A stretch of 64,000 nt of DNA from Sphingopyxis sp. LC363 (lineage in GTDB: Bacteria; Pseudomonadota; Alphaproteobacteria; Sphingomonadales; Sphingomonadaceae): positions 27,681 to 91,680 of the forward strand of contig NZ_JNFC01000005.1 of assembly GCF_000756385.1 (NCBI RefSeq). The letters are read 5' to 3'. Positions 1 through 8,692 of this stretch are shown here, piece after piece (position 1 is the stretch's first letter; every line of letters starts with the position of its first letter). Under the pieces are notes generated by a model. It was given only the letters and a program-made list of their open reading frames with translations. It was not told the origin of the DNA and ran no database searches. The translations under genes and the position numbers were made by a program.

Positions 1-537
1 GACCGTGGTCATCAGCCCGCGCTCGATGCCGAGCGTGTCGTTGAGCACCTTGGCGACCGGCGCGAGGCAGTTGGTCGTGCAGCTCGCGTTCGACACGATC
101 TTGTGCTCGCCGGTCAGCTTGTCGTGGTTGACGCCATAAACGACGGTCAGGTCGACGCCCTTCGCGGGGGCCGAGATCAGCACGCGCTTCGCGCCGGCGG
201 CGAGGTGCTTGCCCGCGCTGTCGGCGTCGGTGAAAAAGCCCGTGCATTCGAGCGCGATGTCGACGCCCAGCGCGCCGTGCGGCAGGTTCGCGGGATCGCG
301 TTCGGCGGTCACCTTGATCGCCTTGCCGTTGACGATCATCTGGTCGCCTTCGGCCGAAACCTCACCCGGGAAAGGACCGTGAACGCTGTCGCGCTTGAAC
401 AGCAGCGCATTGGCCTTGGCGTCGGCGAGGTCGTTGATCGCAACGAGCTCGAGCCCGCAGTCGGGGCGTTCGAGGATCGCGCGCGCCACGAGGCGGCCGA
501 TGCGTCCGAAACCGTTGATTGCGACTTTCACTGCCAT
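1..537 (-). CDS. gap: Glyceraldehyde-3-phosphate dehydrogenase (3' part outside window)
   Basis: This is the N-terminal 179 residues of a type I GAPDH, which oxidises glyceraldehyde 3-phosphate to 1,3-bisphosphoglycerate with NAD(P)+ in the cytosol. The protein begins [15 protein letters not shown], the Rossmann dinucleotide-binding motif at residues 7-15. The catalytic cysteine is visible in [11 protein letters not shown] at about residue 153. The frame stays open to base 1, so the C-terminal catalytic half lies beyond the left edge. It follows tkt on the same strand after a gap of about 36 bp, which suggests one central-carbon transcript (tkt-gap). The start ATG is the only one that begins at the Rossmann fold. 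Confidence 0.97.
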   Translation of the reverse strand, partial: MAVKVAINGFGRIGRLVARAILERPDCGLELVAINDLADAKANALLFKRDSVHGPFPGEVSAEGDQMIVNGKAIKVTAERDPANLPHGALGVDIALECTGFFTDADSAGKHLAAGAKRVLISAPAKGVDLTVVYGVNHDKLTGEHKIVSNASCTTNCLAPVAKVLNDTLGIERGLMTTV

Positions 538-573
538 GTCGGGGAGTCCTTTCTGCGAATGGGCGGCCGGTCC

Positions 574-2556
574 TTAATCGTTCAGCCGGGCCAGGATCTG
601 GGGTGCGATAGCATCGGCGGTCAGGCCGAAATGCTTGAATAGTTCTTCAATCGGGGCCGAGGCGCCGAAGCTGTCGATGCCGAAGCGCAGGCCGTGGCGG
701 CCGGTATAGCGTTCCCAGCCGAAGGTGGTGCCCGCCTCGATCGACACGATCAGCGCGTCCTGGGGCAGGATATCGGCCTGATAAGCTGCGGTCTGCTCGT
801 CGAACAGCTCGGTTGAGACCATCGAAACGACGTCGGCACCCCGACCTGCGGCTTCGAGCTTGTCGGCGACTTCGATCGCGAGCGACACTTCCGAGCCCGT
901 TGCGACGAGCACGACCTTGCGCGCGGCCGAAGCTCCACGCAGGCGGTAACCGCCTTTCGCGCATAGATTTTCGGTGACGTCATGACGCAGCGGCGGGAGA
1001 TTCTGGCGGGTCAGTGCGAGCAGCGACGGGCGATCCTCCTGCGCCAGCGCGAGCGCCCAGCATTCGGCGGTCTCGACCGCGTCGGCGGGACGCATAACGA
1101 GCAGGTTCGGCATCGCGCGGAGCGACTGGAGATGCTCGATCGGCTGGTGCGTCGGGCCGTCCTCGCCGAGCCCGATGCTGTCGTGCGTCATCACATAGAC
1201 GACGCGCTGCTGCTGGAGCGCCGACAGGCGGATCGCCGCGCGGCAATAATCGGCGAACACCAGGAAGGTGCCGCCATAGGGCACGACACCGCCATGCAGC
1301 GCCATGCCGTTCATCGCCGCGGCCATGCCGAACTCGCGGATGCCATAATAGATATAGCGGCCCGAATAATCATTCCTTGTCAGCGGCTTGGTCGACGAGG
1401 TTTTGGTATTGTTCGAACCCGTCAGGTCGGCGCTGCCGCCGACCAGCGACGCGATGTCGGCGGTGAGCGCGCTCAGCGTGTTCTCCGACGCCTTGCGCGT
1501 CGCGACCTTCGGCGGCTCGGCGACGAGGCCGTCGAGATAGGCCTTGAAGGCGTCGCCCGGAACGACCTTGCCACTCAGCCGCGCTTCGAAATCCTTTTTC
1601 TTTTCGCTACTTGCGAGCCGATCATTCCATTCGGCATGAAGCTTCTTGCCCTTCTCGCCGAACGCCGCCCACGCCGACGCGATGTCGGCCGGGATAACGA
1701 ACGGCTCGGCGGTCCAGCCGAGTTCCTTGCGCGCCGCGGCGATCTCGTCGGCGCCGAGCGGGGCGCCATGCGTCGCCGACGTCCCCTGCTTGTTCGGCGC
1801 GCCGAAGCCGATGATCGTGCGGCACGCGATCAAAGACGGGCGCGGATCGGCAAGCGCGGCGTCGATTGCGCGGCGAATGTCGGCCGGATCGTGACCGTCG
1901 CAGCTTTCGACATGCCAGCCCGTCGCCGCATAGCGCGCCTGAATGTCCTCGCTCGTCGACAGGTCGGTCGACCCGTCGATCGTGATCTTGTTGTCGTCCC
2001 ACAGCACCATCAGTCGCCCGAGCTGCAAATGTCCAGCCAAACCAATGGCTTCGTGGTTGATGCCTTCCATCAGACAGCCGTCGCCGGCGATGACATATGT
2101 GCGATGATCGACAAGATCGTCGCCATAGACCGCGTTCAGATGCCGCTCGGCGATCGCCATCCCGACCGCGGTCGCGAGCCCCTGCCCCAGCGGCCCCGTC
2201 GTCGTCTCGACGCCCTCGAGCTCGAAATTCTCGGGGTGTCCCGCGCACGGACTGCCCAGCTGGCGGAAGTTGCGGATGTCGCCCAGCGTCGGCCGCGCAT
2301 AGCCCGCGAGATTGAGCGTCGCATAGGCGAGCATCGAGCCGTGACCCGCGGAAAGAACGAATCGGTCGCGATCGGCCCATTTCGGATCGCTCGGATCGAA
2401 CTTCAAATAGTCCGAATAAAGCACGGTGGCGACGTCGGCCATGCCCATCGGCATCCCGGGATGGCCGCTGTTTGCGGCCTGTACGGCGTCCATCGCAAGC
2501 GCGCGGATCGCGTTGGCGAGTTGACGTTCGGCCAAATGACCTTCGGGATATGTCAT
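574..2556 (-). CDS. tkt: Transketolase
   Basis: A 660-residue transketolase, the usual full length for the family. It moves two-carbon ketol units in the pentose phosphate pathway using thiamine diphosphate. The N-terminal ThDP domain shows [14 protein letters not shown] near residue 30, [11 protein letters not shown] near 70 and the ThDP/Mg motif [13 protein letters not shown] near 160. The Pyr domain carries [11 protein letters not shown], and [16 protein letters not shown] near 460 is the substrate-binding loop. It lies directly upstream of gap on the same strand, as in many alphaproteobacteria. The start matches the family N-terminus. Confidence 0.97.
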   Translation of the reverse strand: MTYPEGHLAERQLANAIRALAMDAVQAANSGHPGMPMGMADVATVLYSDYLKFDPSDPKWADRDRFVLSAGHGSMLAYATLNLAGYARPTLGDIRNFRQLGSPCAGHPENFELEGVETTTGPLGQGLATAVGMAIAERHLNAVYGDDLVDHRTYVIAGDGCLMEGINHEAIGLAGHLQLGRLMVLWDDNKITIDGSTDLSTSEDIQARYAATGWHVESCDGHDPADIRRAIDAALADPRPSLIACRTIIGFGAPNKQGTSATHGAPLGADEIAAARKELGWTAEPFVIPADIASAWAAFGEKGKKLHAEWNDRLASSEKKKDFEARLSGKVVPGDAFKAYLDGLVAEPPKVATRKASENTLSALTADIASLVGGSADLTGSNNTKTSSTKPLTRNDYSGRYIYYGIREFGMAAAMNGMALHGGVVPYGGTFLVFADYCRAAIRLSALQQQRVVYVMTHDSIGLGEDGPTHQPIEHLQSLRAMPNLLVMRPADAVETAECWALALAQEDRPSLLALTRQNLPPLRHDVTENLCAKGGYRLRGASAARKVVLVATGSEVSLAIEVADKLEAAGRGADVVSMVSTELFDEQTAAYQADILPQDALIVSIEAGTTFGWERYTGRHGLRFGIDSFGASAPIEELFKHFGLTADAIAPQILARLND

Positions 2557-2712
2557 GAGTCCCCCGGGAAAGGATGTGAAGATGACCGGATTCGGTGGGG
2601 ACAGCCCTTTGCGGGGGCGGGGTCAGGAGTCAACCGCCTGTGGACAAATTGTGGCGCATTTCGGCGCGGAGAGGCGATTGCACCCCTCCCCGCGCGCTGC
2701 TAACCCTTGGCC

Positions 2713-2919
2713 ATGGAACTCGATCTCGACGAATCCAGTCTGGCCATCGGCCGTATCGAACGCGCACTGAGCCGCATCGAAAAGGCCCTGACCGACCGGG
2801 CGAACCGCCCCGCACCCAGCGTTGCCGCGCCCGCCGCCGATCAATCGCCGCTGAAGGCCGAGGTTGCCGCCGTCATCGGCGAACTCGACCGACTGATCGC
2901 GGAGGCCGACCGTGGCTGA
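2713..2919 (+). CDS. Small hypothetical protein upstream of zapA
   Basis: A 68-residue acidic, helix-favouring protein (MELDLDESSLAIGRIERALS at its N-terminus) with heptad-like spacing that could form a short coiled coil. No enzyme motif is seen. An in-frame TTG two codons earlier is an alternative start. Its last bases overlap the GTG start of zapA by 8 nt, so the two are translationally coupled. That coupling and its helical character suggest a partner of the division apparatus, but this is inference; I recognise no named family with certainty. Confidence 0.75.
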   Translation: MELDLDESSLAIGRIERALSRIEKALTDRANRPAPSVAAPAADQSPLKAEVAAVIGELDRLIAEADRG

Positions 2920-3358
2920 CGTCAAACTGACCATCGGGGGCCGTCCCTACGACGTCCACTGCGCCGACGGGCAGGAAGCGCAGTTGACCCAGTTGGCGTC
3001 GGTCATCGATGAAAAGGTCCGGACGATGCCGGGCGGGACCGAGGTGCGGCAATTGCTGTTCGCGGCGCTCATGCTCGCCGACGAGATGCAGGAAGCCCGC
3101 GGCAGGGTCGAAAAGACCGAACCCCAATCCGATTCGCTGCGCGCGGCGGTCGCGCTCGCCGAGAGCCGCGAGGCGCAGGCGCGCGACGAATTGAAGGCGG
3201 CCATCGCGCGCGAGCAGGACGCGATCAAGGCGCTGGAGACTGCGCGGCAAAATTCGGCGACCACGGCGCCTTCCACCAATCCGTCGAACGACCGCGCGCT
3301 GCTGCAGATCGCCGACCGTATCGAAGCCCTCGCGGGAAAAGTCGAGCAACTCCCTTGA
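2912..3358 (+). CDS. zapA: Cell division protein ZapA
   Basis: A 148-residue ZapA-like protein that would bundle FtsZ filaments at the division ring. The N-terminal domain MADVKLTIGGRPYDVHCADG is the typical ZapA globular head, followed by a long helical, Glu/Ala/Arg-rich coiled-coil region from about residue 50 onward. A GTG start is chosen because GGAGG sits 7 bases upstream and the frame begins exactly at the conserved head. The tail beyond about residue 110 is low-complexity and longer than in E. coli ZapA. The order zapA - 6S RNA - cyclo-ligase downstream is a widely conserved arrangement. Confidence 0.92.
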   Translation: MADVKLTIGGRPYDVHCADGQEAQLTQLASVIDEKVRTMPGGTEVRQLLFAALMLADEMQEARGRVEKTEPQSDSLRAAVALAESREAQARDELKAAIAREQDAIKALETARQNSATTAPSTNPSNDRALLQIADRIEALAGKVEQLP

Positions 3359-3389
3359 GCACGCGCGTCCGCGCCCTTACATAGGGGGC

Positions 3390-3550
3390 GGCGGGTACTG
3401 CCCGGCACGAGCTTTTGCGAAAATCCCTGAGGCGATACATCATCCTAGGGGGCTGTCCCTGCCCGGACCCTGGTCCGACGTACATGGTCCCCACCTGACG
3501 TTACTGGCGTCAGAGGACTTTCCAGCAAACGACCTCGGCGGTCCCGCCAA
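3390..3550 (+). ncRNA. ssrS: 6S RNA
   Basis: The 219-bp gap between zapA and the 5-formyl-THF cyclo-ligase is the standard location of 6S RNA. The terminal stem can be drawn as GGCGGG (3390-3395) with CCCGCC (3543-3548), and further complementary blocks inside leave a large central bubble. A TACATA -10-like hexamer at 3378-3383 would place the transcript start near 3390. 6S RNA binds the sigma70 holoenzyme in stationary phase by mimicking an open promoter. Boundaries are estimated from the closing stem only. Confidence 0.82.
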
Positions 3551-3577
3551 CCTGCCCGCCAAGCTCCCGAGGAGGCG

Positions 3578-4171
3578 ATGACCGACCTGTCCGCCGACCT
3601 TGCCCAGCAGAAACAGAAATTGCGCGAGCGGCTGCGCTTCCGGCGACGGCATTTCGCCGCGAATCTTGACGGCATGGCGCAACTGGCCGCGTTCCGCGCG
3701 CCCCCTGCGCCGCTTTCCGAGCTTCTCGCCGACCATGCCATCGTCGGCGCCTATGTCGCGTGGGGCGACGAGCCCGACATACTTCCGATGTTCGCGGACC
3801 TTGCGCAAGCGGGCGCGCTTGCCCTGCCCCATCACGCCGGACGAATCGCGGAAATGGATTTTCGCTTGTGGCGGCCCGACGAATCGCTGGCGAAAGGACC
3901 GTGGGGCACGCGCCAGCCTACCGACGACGCACCGTTAGCGAGGCCGAACCTCATTTTCTGTCCGCTCGTCGGATTCGACCGCAGGGGCGGCCGGATCGGT
4001 CAGGGCGGCGGTCATTACGACCGCTATTTTGTCGCGCATCCCGGCGCGCTGCGCATCGGTATCGGCTGGTCGGTGCAGGAAATCGACGCTACGCCGCGCG
4101 AATCGACCGATATCGCGCTCGACGCGATATTGACCGAGCAGGAATTCATCCTTTGCGGAGATCGTTTGTGA
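3578..4171 (+). CDS. fau: 5-formyltetrahydrofolate cyclo-ligase
   Basis: A 197-residue enzyme that converts 5-formyl-THF to 5,10-methenyl-THF with ATP in cytosolic folate metabolism. The signature near the C-terminus, RIGQGGGHYDRYF (about residues 141-153), is the ATP/Mg and substrate-binding loop. The basic N-terminus RERLRFRRRHF is also typical. GAGGAGG lies 5-6 bases before the ATG, a strong ribosome binding site. Position right after 6S RNA is the usual ygfA/fau context, so it may be processed from the same transcript. The stop overlaps the next start. Confidence 0.93.
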   Translation: MTDLSADLAQQKQKLRERLRFRRRHFAANLDGMAQLAAFRAPPAPLSELLADHAIVGAYVAWGDEPDILPMFADLAQAGALALPHHAGRIAEMDFRLWRPDESLAKGPWGTRQPTDDAPLARPNLIFCPLVGFDRRGGRIGQGGGHYDRYFVAHPGALRIGIGWSVQEIDATPRESTDIALDAILTEQEFILCGDRL

Positions 4172-4413
4172 ATCAGGACAGCCAGGATCGGTTCGACGGC
4201 AATCCTCGCCCGAGCTGGCGCAAGCCCGCGGGCATGTTCCTGATCCTTGCGCTGATCGGCGGCTGGACCGCGATCGTCGTCAGCCTTTCACCATGGGTCG
4301 GCACATGGCCGGTGCTGGTGCAGGCGATCTTCTATCTCGTGGCCGGGATCATCTGGATCGCGCCCTTGAAGCCGCTGCTGCGCTGGATGGAACTGGGGAC
4401 TTGGCGCCGCTAA
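4168..4413 (+). CDS. DUF2842 family membrane protein
   Basis: An 81-residue protein with two hydrophobic segments (about residues 21-42 and 49-68) separated by a short SPWVGTWP turn, so probably a small inner-membrane hairpin. This layout matches the alphaproteobacterial DUF2842 family, whose function is unknown. The GTG start overlaps the cyclo-ligase stop as GTGA, so it is translationally coupled. The stop codon lies inside a hairpin loop (see 4401-4435). Confidence 0.85.
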   Translation: MNQDSQDRFDGNPRPSWRKPAGMFLILALIGGWTAIVVSLSPWVGTWPVLVQAIFYLVAGIIWIAPLKPLLRWMELGTWRR

Positions 4414-4435
4414 AGAGCGGCGCCAATCCAATTTT
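4401..4435 (+). terminator. Hairpin over the DUF2842 stop codon, likely terminator
   Basis: A perfect 10-bp stem, TTGGCGCCGC (4401-4410) with GCGGCGCCAA (4417-4426), has the TAA stop codon in its 6-base loop. It is followed by TCCAATTTT. It would end the zapA/6S/cyclo-ligase transcript. The T tract is weak, so termination efficiency is uncertain. Confidence 0.6.
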
Positions 4436-4490
4436 CCGGTGATGGAAAGTCCCAAGCTGCGGTGGCCATTCCGTCCCTGAAGACGAGAAA

Positions 4491-4567
4491 TGGCGCGAGT
4501 GACGGGGCTCGAACCCGCGACCTCCGGCGTGACAGGCCGGCACTCTAACCAACTGAGCTACACCCGC
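4491..4567 (-). tRNA. tRNA-Asp (anticodon GTC)
   Basis: A 77-nt cloverleaf on the minus strand. The acceptor arms GCGGGTG and CACTCGC pair (one G-T), the D arm contains AGCTCAGTTGGTTAGA, the anticodon loop reads CTGTCAC, giving GTC, and the T arm holds GGTTCGAGCCC. CCA is encoded. It stands alone between the DUF2842 gene and an exporter. Confidence 0.97.
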
Positions 4568-4610
4568 GTGTGCTTGGGAGCCGCGCCAATATGGCCCCCG
4601 CTTCGGCCTG

Positions 4611-5810
4611 TCAACCGTCGCTTTCATCATGCGTGCGATTTAATCGATCGCGCACCTCGTCGGTGGTCGTGAGCGTGCCGTGTTCGAACAGGAAACCCGC
4701 GAGATCGGGCGTCCCCGTCGACGCGAGCACCGTCTGCAAAATCAGCAGCAGCGGAACCGCGAGCAAAGCGCCCGGCGTCCCCCACACCCACCCCCAGAAG
4801 CTCAGCGACACGAGAATGAGCAGTGGATTGATCGTCAGCCGCTTGCCGAGCACCAGCGGCGTGATCAGATTCGCCTCGACCAGATGGACGCCGATAAAGA
4901 TCAGTGCAGGCAAAAGCGCGAGCCCGACGGCGTCGAAGGTCATTAGCCCGCCGAGCCCCAGCAGCACCGCGGCGACGATCGGCCCCAGATAGGGCACGAA
5001 ATTGCAGATGCTGACGATCCCGCCCCACATGAAGGGCGACGGCATGCCGAGCGCCCACAGCAGCAGCGCGACCGAAAGGCCCAGAATCGCGTTGATCATC
5101 GTGATAGTCGCCAGATAGTCGGCGGTCGCATCGACGACATTCTGAATCACACGCGCGGTCTGCATCGCGCCGTCGAAGCTGCCGCGCCGGCGAATCGTGC
5201 CTTTGCGCAGCCGCGTCCAGCCCGCGAGAAAGAAGAAGATGACGAGCACCGCGAAGAACAGCTGGATCGCGGCCGAGGGCGCCGACGAGATGAAATAATC
5301 GACCACCGAGGTGGGCGCGGTAGCAGCGACCGCCTGCGCGGTCGCCTCGGTCCCGCTGGCGACCGAGGTCAGCGTGCGGTCGACGAAGCGTTGCAGCGTC
5401 GAATAAAAGTCGATGAGCGGCGCCAGATTGCTCTGGATGCGCGGAATCGATTCGGGGATGCGCGCGAACCAGCCCGTTGCCGGCACGACGATGATTGCGA
5501 GCGCCGCGTTGATAATCGCGAGGAAGGTAGCAAGCGCAAAAAACGCCGCGAGCGCGGATGGCAGGCCGCGGCGTTCGAGCCATTCGAGCAGCGGCACGAG
5601 CGCGATCGCGATGACGATCGCCGCGGTGAGCGGAAGGAAGAATTCCGCGCCGGCTTGCAGGGCAAAGGGCAATCCCAGGCAGAATGCGGCGCCGAGGATC
5701 AGCGCGAGCGCGGCAAGCAGCCGGTCGCGGCGAAAATCGTCGATCTCGATCTGGTGCAGCGGATTGACGCGCGGCGGACGCACATCCTTGCTGCCCCGGT
5801 CCTCCGCCAC
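4611..5810 (-). CDS. AI-2E family transporter (PerM/YdiK-like permease)
   Basis: About 399 residues with seven to eight hydrophobic segments. It has the AI-2E/UPF0118 family's C-terminal signature region around NFVPYLGPIVAAVLLGLGG and LITPLVLGKRLTINP. Members are integral inner-membrane proteins, some linked to autoinducer-2 export and others to Na+/H+ exchange; the substrate here is unknown. The frame is open upstream to 5897, but the GTG at 5810 has GAGGAG about 8 bases ahead and removes an Arg/Gly-rich extension that looks untranslated. The C-terminus is a short acidic tail. Confidence 0.9.
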   Translation of the reverse strand: MAEDRGSKDVRPPRVNPLHQIEIDDFRRDRLLAALALILGAAFCLGLPFALQAGAEFFLPLTAAIVIAIALVPLLEWLERRGLPSALAAFFALATFLAIINAALAIIVVPATGWFARIPESIPRIQSNLAPLIDFYSTLQRFVDRTLTSVASGTEATAQAVAATAPTSVVDYFISSAPSAAIQLFFAVLVIFFFLAGWTRLRKGTIRRRGSFDGAMQTARVIQNVVDATADYLATITMINAILGLSVALLLWALGMPSPFMWGGIVSICNFVPYLGPIVAAVLLGLGGLMTFDAVGLALLPALIFIGVHLVEANLITPLVLGKRLTINPLLILVSLSFWGWVWGTPGALLAVPLLLILQTVLASTGTPDLAGFLFEHGTLTTTDEVRDRLNRTHDESDG

Positions 5811-5938
5811 CCCGCTTCTCCTCGTTAACCGCCTCACCTTACGCGCGCTTTCCTTGCCGCGCCAGCCGCCCTGTTTCGCGCCGGGCAAGGACCGCACCTG
5901 TCCCTAATTGGAGCAAAACATCCTCTTCTACCTGCATT

Positions 5939-5953
5939 TTAACCAGAAATTAC
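5939..5953. promoter_or_regulatory. CtrA-like box upstream of the DUF11 locus
   Basis: The 15 bases at 5939-5953 read TTAA, seven bases, then TTAC. This is one mismatch from the alphaproteobacterial CtrA consensus TTAA-N7-TTAA. It lies 51-65 bases before the first ATG of the surface-protein gene cluster, inside the only intergenic space that could hold its promoter. A single near-match in AT-rich promoter DNA can arise by chance. Confidence 0.3.
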
Positions 5954-6003
5954 CCTTTATCGGCGACTGACGGCTCCAAGGACCAACCTGTTTCGGAGTC
6001 AAA

Positions 6004-7008
6004 ATGATGATGATAGCGCCTGTGGGGGGCGCGAAGCATCGGCTTCTTCCCTCTTGTTCGATCGTTGCCCTGCTCGCCGCGCTCGCGCTGCCGATGCAGG
6101 CCGACGCCGCCGGCACACGCGCCGGCTCCACCATCAGCAACACCGCGACCGCGAGCTTCGATGCCGGCGGCGGCGCGACGACGATCGATTCGAACCGCGT
6201 CGACCTGCTCGTCGACGAGCTGCTCGACGTCACCGTCGATTCGAGCAACCCCGCCGACGTCCCGACGACGCCCGGCGCGACGGGTCAGGTGCTGACCTTT
6301 TCGGTCACCAACAACGGCAACGGCGTCGAGGCCTTCGCCCTGACGACGATCGCCAATGCGGGCGGCGACGATTACGACCCCGCTGTCACGCAAATCTATC
6401 TCGACAATGGCGACGGCCTTTTCGATTCGAGTACCGACGCGCTTTATACGCCGGGCGCGAACGACCCGTCGTTCGATCCCGACGAAAGCGTGACGGTCTT
6501 CGTCCTCGCAACGACCCCGGGTTCGGCCGCCGACGGCAATCGCGGTATCATCAGCCTCGCCGCCGCCGCAAAAACGGGCACGGGCGATCCCGGCGACAGC
6601 TTCGCGGGACAAGGCGAAGGCGGCGGCGATGCTGTCGTCGGCTCGACCGGCGCCGACGGGCAGGACGCGGGTGCATTCCTCGTTTCGGCCGCGACCGTGA
6701 CGCTCGTCAAATCGGCGGTCGTCACCAATTCGCTGAGCACAGCCGACCCGATCCCGGGTGCGACGATAACCTACACGATCGTCGCCACCGTCGCCGGCAG
6801 CGGCTCGGTGAACGGCCTCGCGATCACCGACGATATTCCGGCGGACACCAGCTATGTCCCCGGGTCGATCACGCTCGGCGGCAGCGTGCTCTCCGACGCG
6901 GCTGATGCCGACGCCGGCAATTATAACGGCACGCGGATCAACGTCGCGCTCGGCACCGTTGCCGGCGGCCAGACCCGCACCGTCACCTTCCGCACCACGA
7001 TCGATTGA
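6004..7008 (+). CDS. Exported DUF11-like surface protein (first of locus)
   Basis: A 334-residue exported protein. After a long signal peptide (to about ADA-A, residue 36) comes a GSTISNTATASF motif at 41-52 and a VDLLVDE strand. An Ig-like domain follows with a DNGDGLFDSSTD loop near 134-145 that resembles a calcium-binding DxNxDGxxD loop. The C-terminal domain (about 230-334) has the DUF11 pattern PGATITYTIVATVAG, ITDDIPADTSYVPGS and VTFRT. GGAG sits about 6 bases before the first of three consecutive ATGs. The gene two places downstream (7558-8625) shares this architecture, and the giant protein at 8693 shares the NTA motif. No catalytic residues are visible; the likely role is structural or adhesive at the cell surface. 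Confidence 0.85.
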   Translation: MMMIAPVGGAKHRLLPSCSIVALLAALALPMQADAAGTRAGSTISNTATASFDAGGGATTIDSNRVDLLVDELLDVTVDSSNPADVPTTPGATGQVLTFSVTNNGNGVEAFALTTIANAGGDDYDPAVTQIYLDNGDGLFDSSTDALYTPGANDPSFDPDESVTVFVLATTPGSAADGNRGIISLAAAAKTGTGDPGDSFAGQGEGGGDAVVGSTGADGQDAGAFLVSAATVTLVKSAVVTNSLSTADPIPGATITYTIVATVAGSGSVNGLAITDDIPADTSYVPGSITLGGSVLSDAADADAGNYNGTRINVALGTVAGGQTRTVTFRTTID

Positions 7009-7019
7009 TGGAGATGCCC

Positions 7020-7484
7020 ATGCGCACCGGCCTTTTCCTTTTGCTCGCCGCACTGATGCCCGGTCCGGCGCTTGCCGCGAACCAGGTCGCGCTCGACAAT
7101 CATGTGTTCGTCGAGCGCGTTTCGACCGACGCCGAGGGCAAGCAACGCATATTGCTCGAAGAACCCAAGGTCGTCGTTCCCGGCGACCGGCTCGTCTTCG
7201 TGCTCAACTATCGCAACGCCGGCGCGCAGCCGGCCGACAAGTTCGTCGTCACCAATCCGATGCCCGCGGCGGTTCGCTTCGCGGACGCCGGCGACACGCG
7301 GCCTTTCGTCTCGGTCGATGGCGGCAAGCAGTGGGGACTGCTTGCCGACCTCAGCGTTCCGATGGCGGACGGCACGCGCCGCGCCGCGCAACCCGCCGAC
7401 GTGACGCATATCCGCTGGGCTTTCCAGACCCCGATCCCGGTCGGCGGCACGGGCAAGCTCATGTTTCGGGGAGTTGTCAAATAG
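7020..7484 (+). CDS. Small exported DUF11-like single-domain protein
   Basis: A 154-residue protein with a clear Sec signal peptide (MRTGLFLLLAALMPGPALA, cleavage before ANQV). One beta-rich domain follows with the DUF11 order: VVVPGDRLVFVLNYRNAG, FVVTNPMPAAVRF and VGGTGKLMFRGVVK. Three in-frame ATGs (7008, 7014, 7020) are possible. 7020 is preferred because GGAG lies 6 bases ahead and the signal peptide starts there. It begins about 11 bases after the preceding stop, so it is co-transcribed. It is probably a periplasmic or surface partner of its neighbours; the function is unknown. Confidence 0.82.
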   Translation: MRTGLFLLLAALMPGPALAANQVALDNHVFVERVSTDAEGKQRILLEEPKVVVPGDRLVFVLNYRNAGAQPADKFVVTNPMPAAVRFADAGDTRPFVSVDGGKQWGLLADLSVPMADGTRRAAQPADVTHIRWAFQTPIPVGGTGKLMFRGVVK

Positions 7485-7557
7485 CGAAGTGAAATAACCG
7501 CTTAACGGTCGCCAGCGGTGGGGAAACGGCGACCACATAAAGCCCAGGAGCTCAGCT

Positions 7558-8625
7558 ATGACCAGCAAGCTGACTTATATGGGTGCCATCGGTCTGACGG
7601 CGCTTTCGAGCGTCGCCGCCGCGCCGGCCCTTGCCGCCGGCACGACCGCGGGCACCACGATCACCAATACCGCCACCGTCGACTATCAGGTCGGTGGCGT
7701 CGCGCAGGGCCAGCAATCGGCCTCGAACAATTTCACCGTCGACCGCAAGATCAACCTGCTCGTCGAGGAAGTCGCGGATCTCACGACGACCGTCGTGCCC
7801 GGGCAGGCCAATGCGGTCACCACTTTCCAGTTGACCAACATATCGAACGAGACGCTCGATTTCGCGCTAGTGGCGACGCAGATCGTCGGCGGCACCGCCT
7901 CGCACGGCGGCAGCGACAGCTTCAACGTCAACAATGTCCGCATCTATCGCGACAATATCTCGTCGGGGACGATCGGCAGCTGGGATGCGGGCGATACGCT
8001 GATCACCGGCTATGTCGACGAACTCGTCGTCGATACCGCAATCCGCCTGTTCGTCGTCGCCGATATCCCGGCAGCCCTCGCGAACAATTCGGTGGCGGGC
8101 GTAACGCTCCGCGCGACCGCCCGCGAAGGCGGGAGCATCGGAACCCAGGGGGCGGCTATTACCGAGACGGCCGGCGCGAACACCGCCGGCAAGGACACGG
8201 TATTCGCCGATATCACGGCGGGCGTCGCCGGCGATGCGGCCCGTGATGGATCGCACAGCGATAACGACGATTATACGGTGCAGACGGCGACGCTTGCGGT
8301 CACGAAGACCAGTCGCATCATCTCGGATCCGGTCAATGCTACGTCCAATCCGAAGCTGATACCCGGCGCGGTCATCGAATATTGCATTGCGGTCGCCAAT
8401 AGCGGCAGCGCCGCGGCGACATCGGTGGTCATCACCGACCCGGTTCCGGGCCAGTTGACGTTCAATGCGGGCTCGATCCTGCTCGGCGGAACGGTCACCA
8501 GCGGAACGTGCGATTTCAACGGCGCGACGGGCGGCAGCTATGCGGCGCCGAACGTATCGGGGACGATCGCGTCGATCGCCGCGGGCACCGCCAGCACGCT
8601 CGTCTTCCGCGCGACCGTCAACTGA
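7558..8625 (+). CDS. Exported DUF11-like surface protein (second paralogue)
   Basis: A 355-residue exported protein, paralogous to the product at 6004. The signal peptide ends near residue 27 (APALAA). The shared motif GTTITNTATVDY is at 33-44, followed by an INLLVEEVADL strand, an Ig-like region, and a C-terminal DUF11 domain (about 247-355) with PGAVIEYCIAVANSGS and VVITDPVPGQLTFNAGS. AGGAG is about 8 bases before the ATG. Two cysteines in the DUF11 domain (in EYCIAV and GTCDF) may form a disulfide. It is followed by an intercistronic hairpin and then the giant outer-membrane protein gene. Confidence 0.85.
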   Translation: MTSKLTYMGAIGLTALSSVAAAPALAAGTTAGTTITNTATVDYQVGGVAQGQQSASNNFTVDRKINLLVEEVADLTTTVVPGQANAVTTFQLTNISNETLDFALVATQIVGGTASHGGSDSFNVNNVRIYRDNISSGTIGSWDAGDTLITGYVDELVVDTAIRLFVVADIPAALANNSVAGVTLRATAREGGSIGTQGAAITETAGANTAGKDTVFADITAGVAGDAARDGSHSDNDDYTVQTATLAVTKTSRIISDPVNATSNPKLIPGAVIEYCIAVANSGSAAATSVVITDPVPGQLTFNAGSILLGGTVTSGTCDFNGATGGSYAAPNVSGTIASIAAGTASTLVFRATVN

Positions 8626-8634
8626 CCGGGTAAC

Positions 8635-8683
8635 GAAGGGGGCTGCGGGCGATCCGGCAAAGCCGGCGTCCGCAGCCTCCTTC
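8635..8683 (+). promoter_or_regulatory. Strong intercistronic hairpin before the giant gene
   Basis: A 14-bp arm at 8635-8648 (GAAGGGGGCTGCGG) pairs with CCGCAGCCTCCTTC at 8670-8683 through one G-U pair. Inside is a second stem, CCGGC-aaa-GCCGG. No T tract follows, so it is not a classic terminator. It ends 9 bases before the ATG at 8693 and would hide the CCTCC/CTTC region. An RNA stability, processing or translation-control role is inferred. Confidence 0.5.
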
Positions 8684-8692
8684 GGGGCTTGT

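Noticed and set aside
982..2703. 573-aa open frame antisense to tkt
   Set aside because: Arg/Asp-rich shadow frame typical of high-GC DNA; tkt on the other strand has full family motifs.
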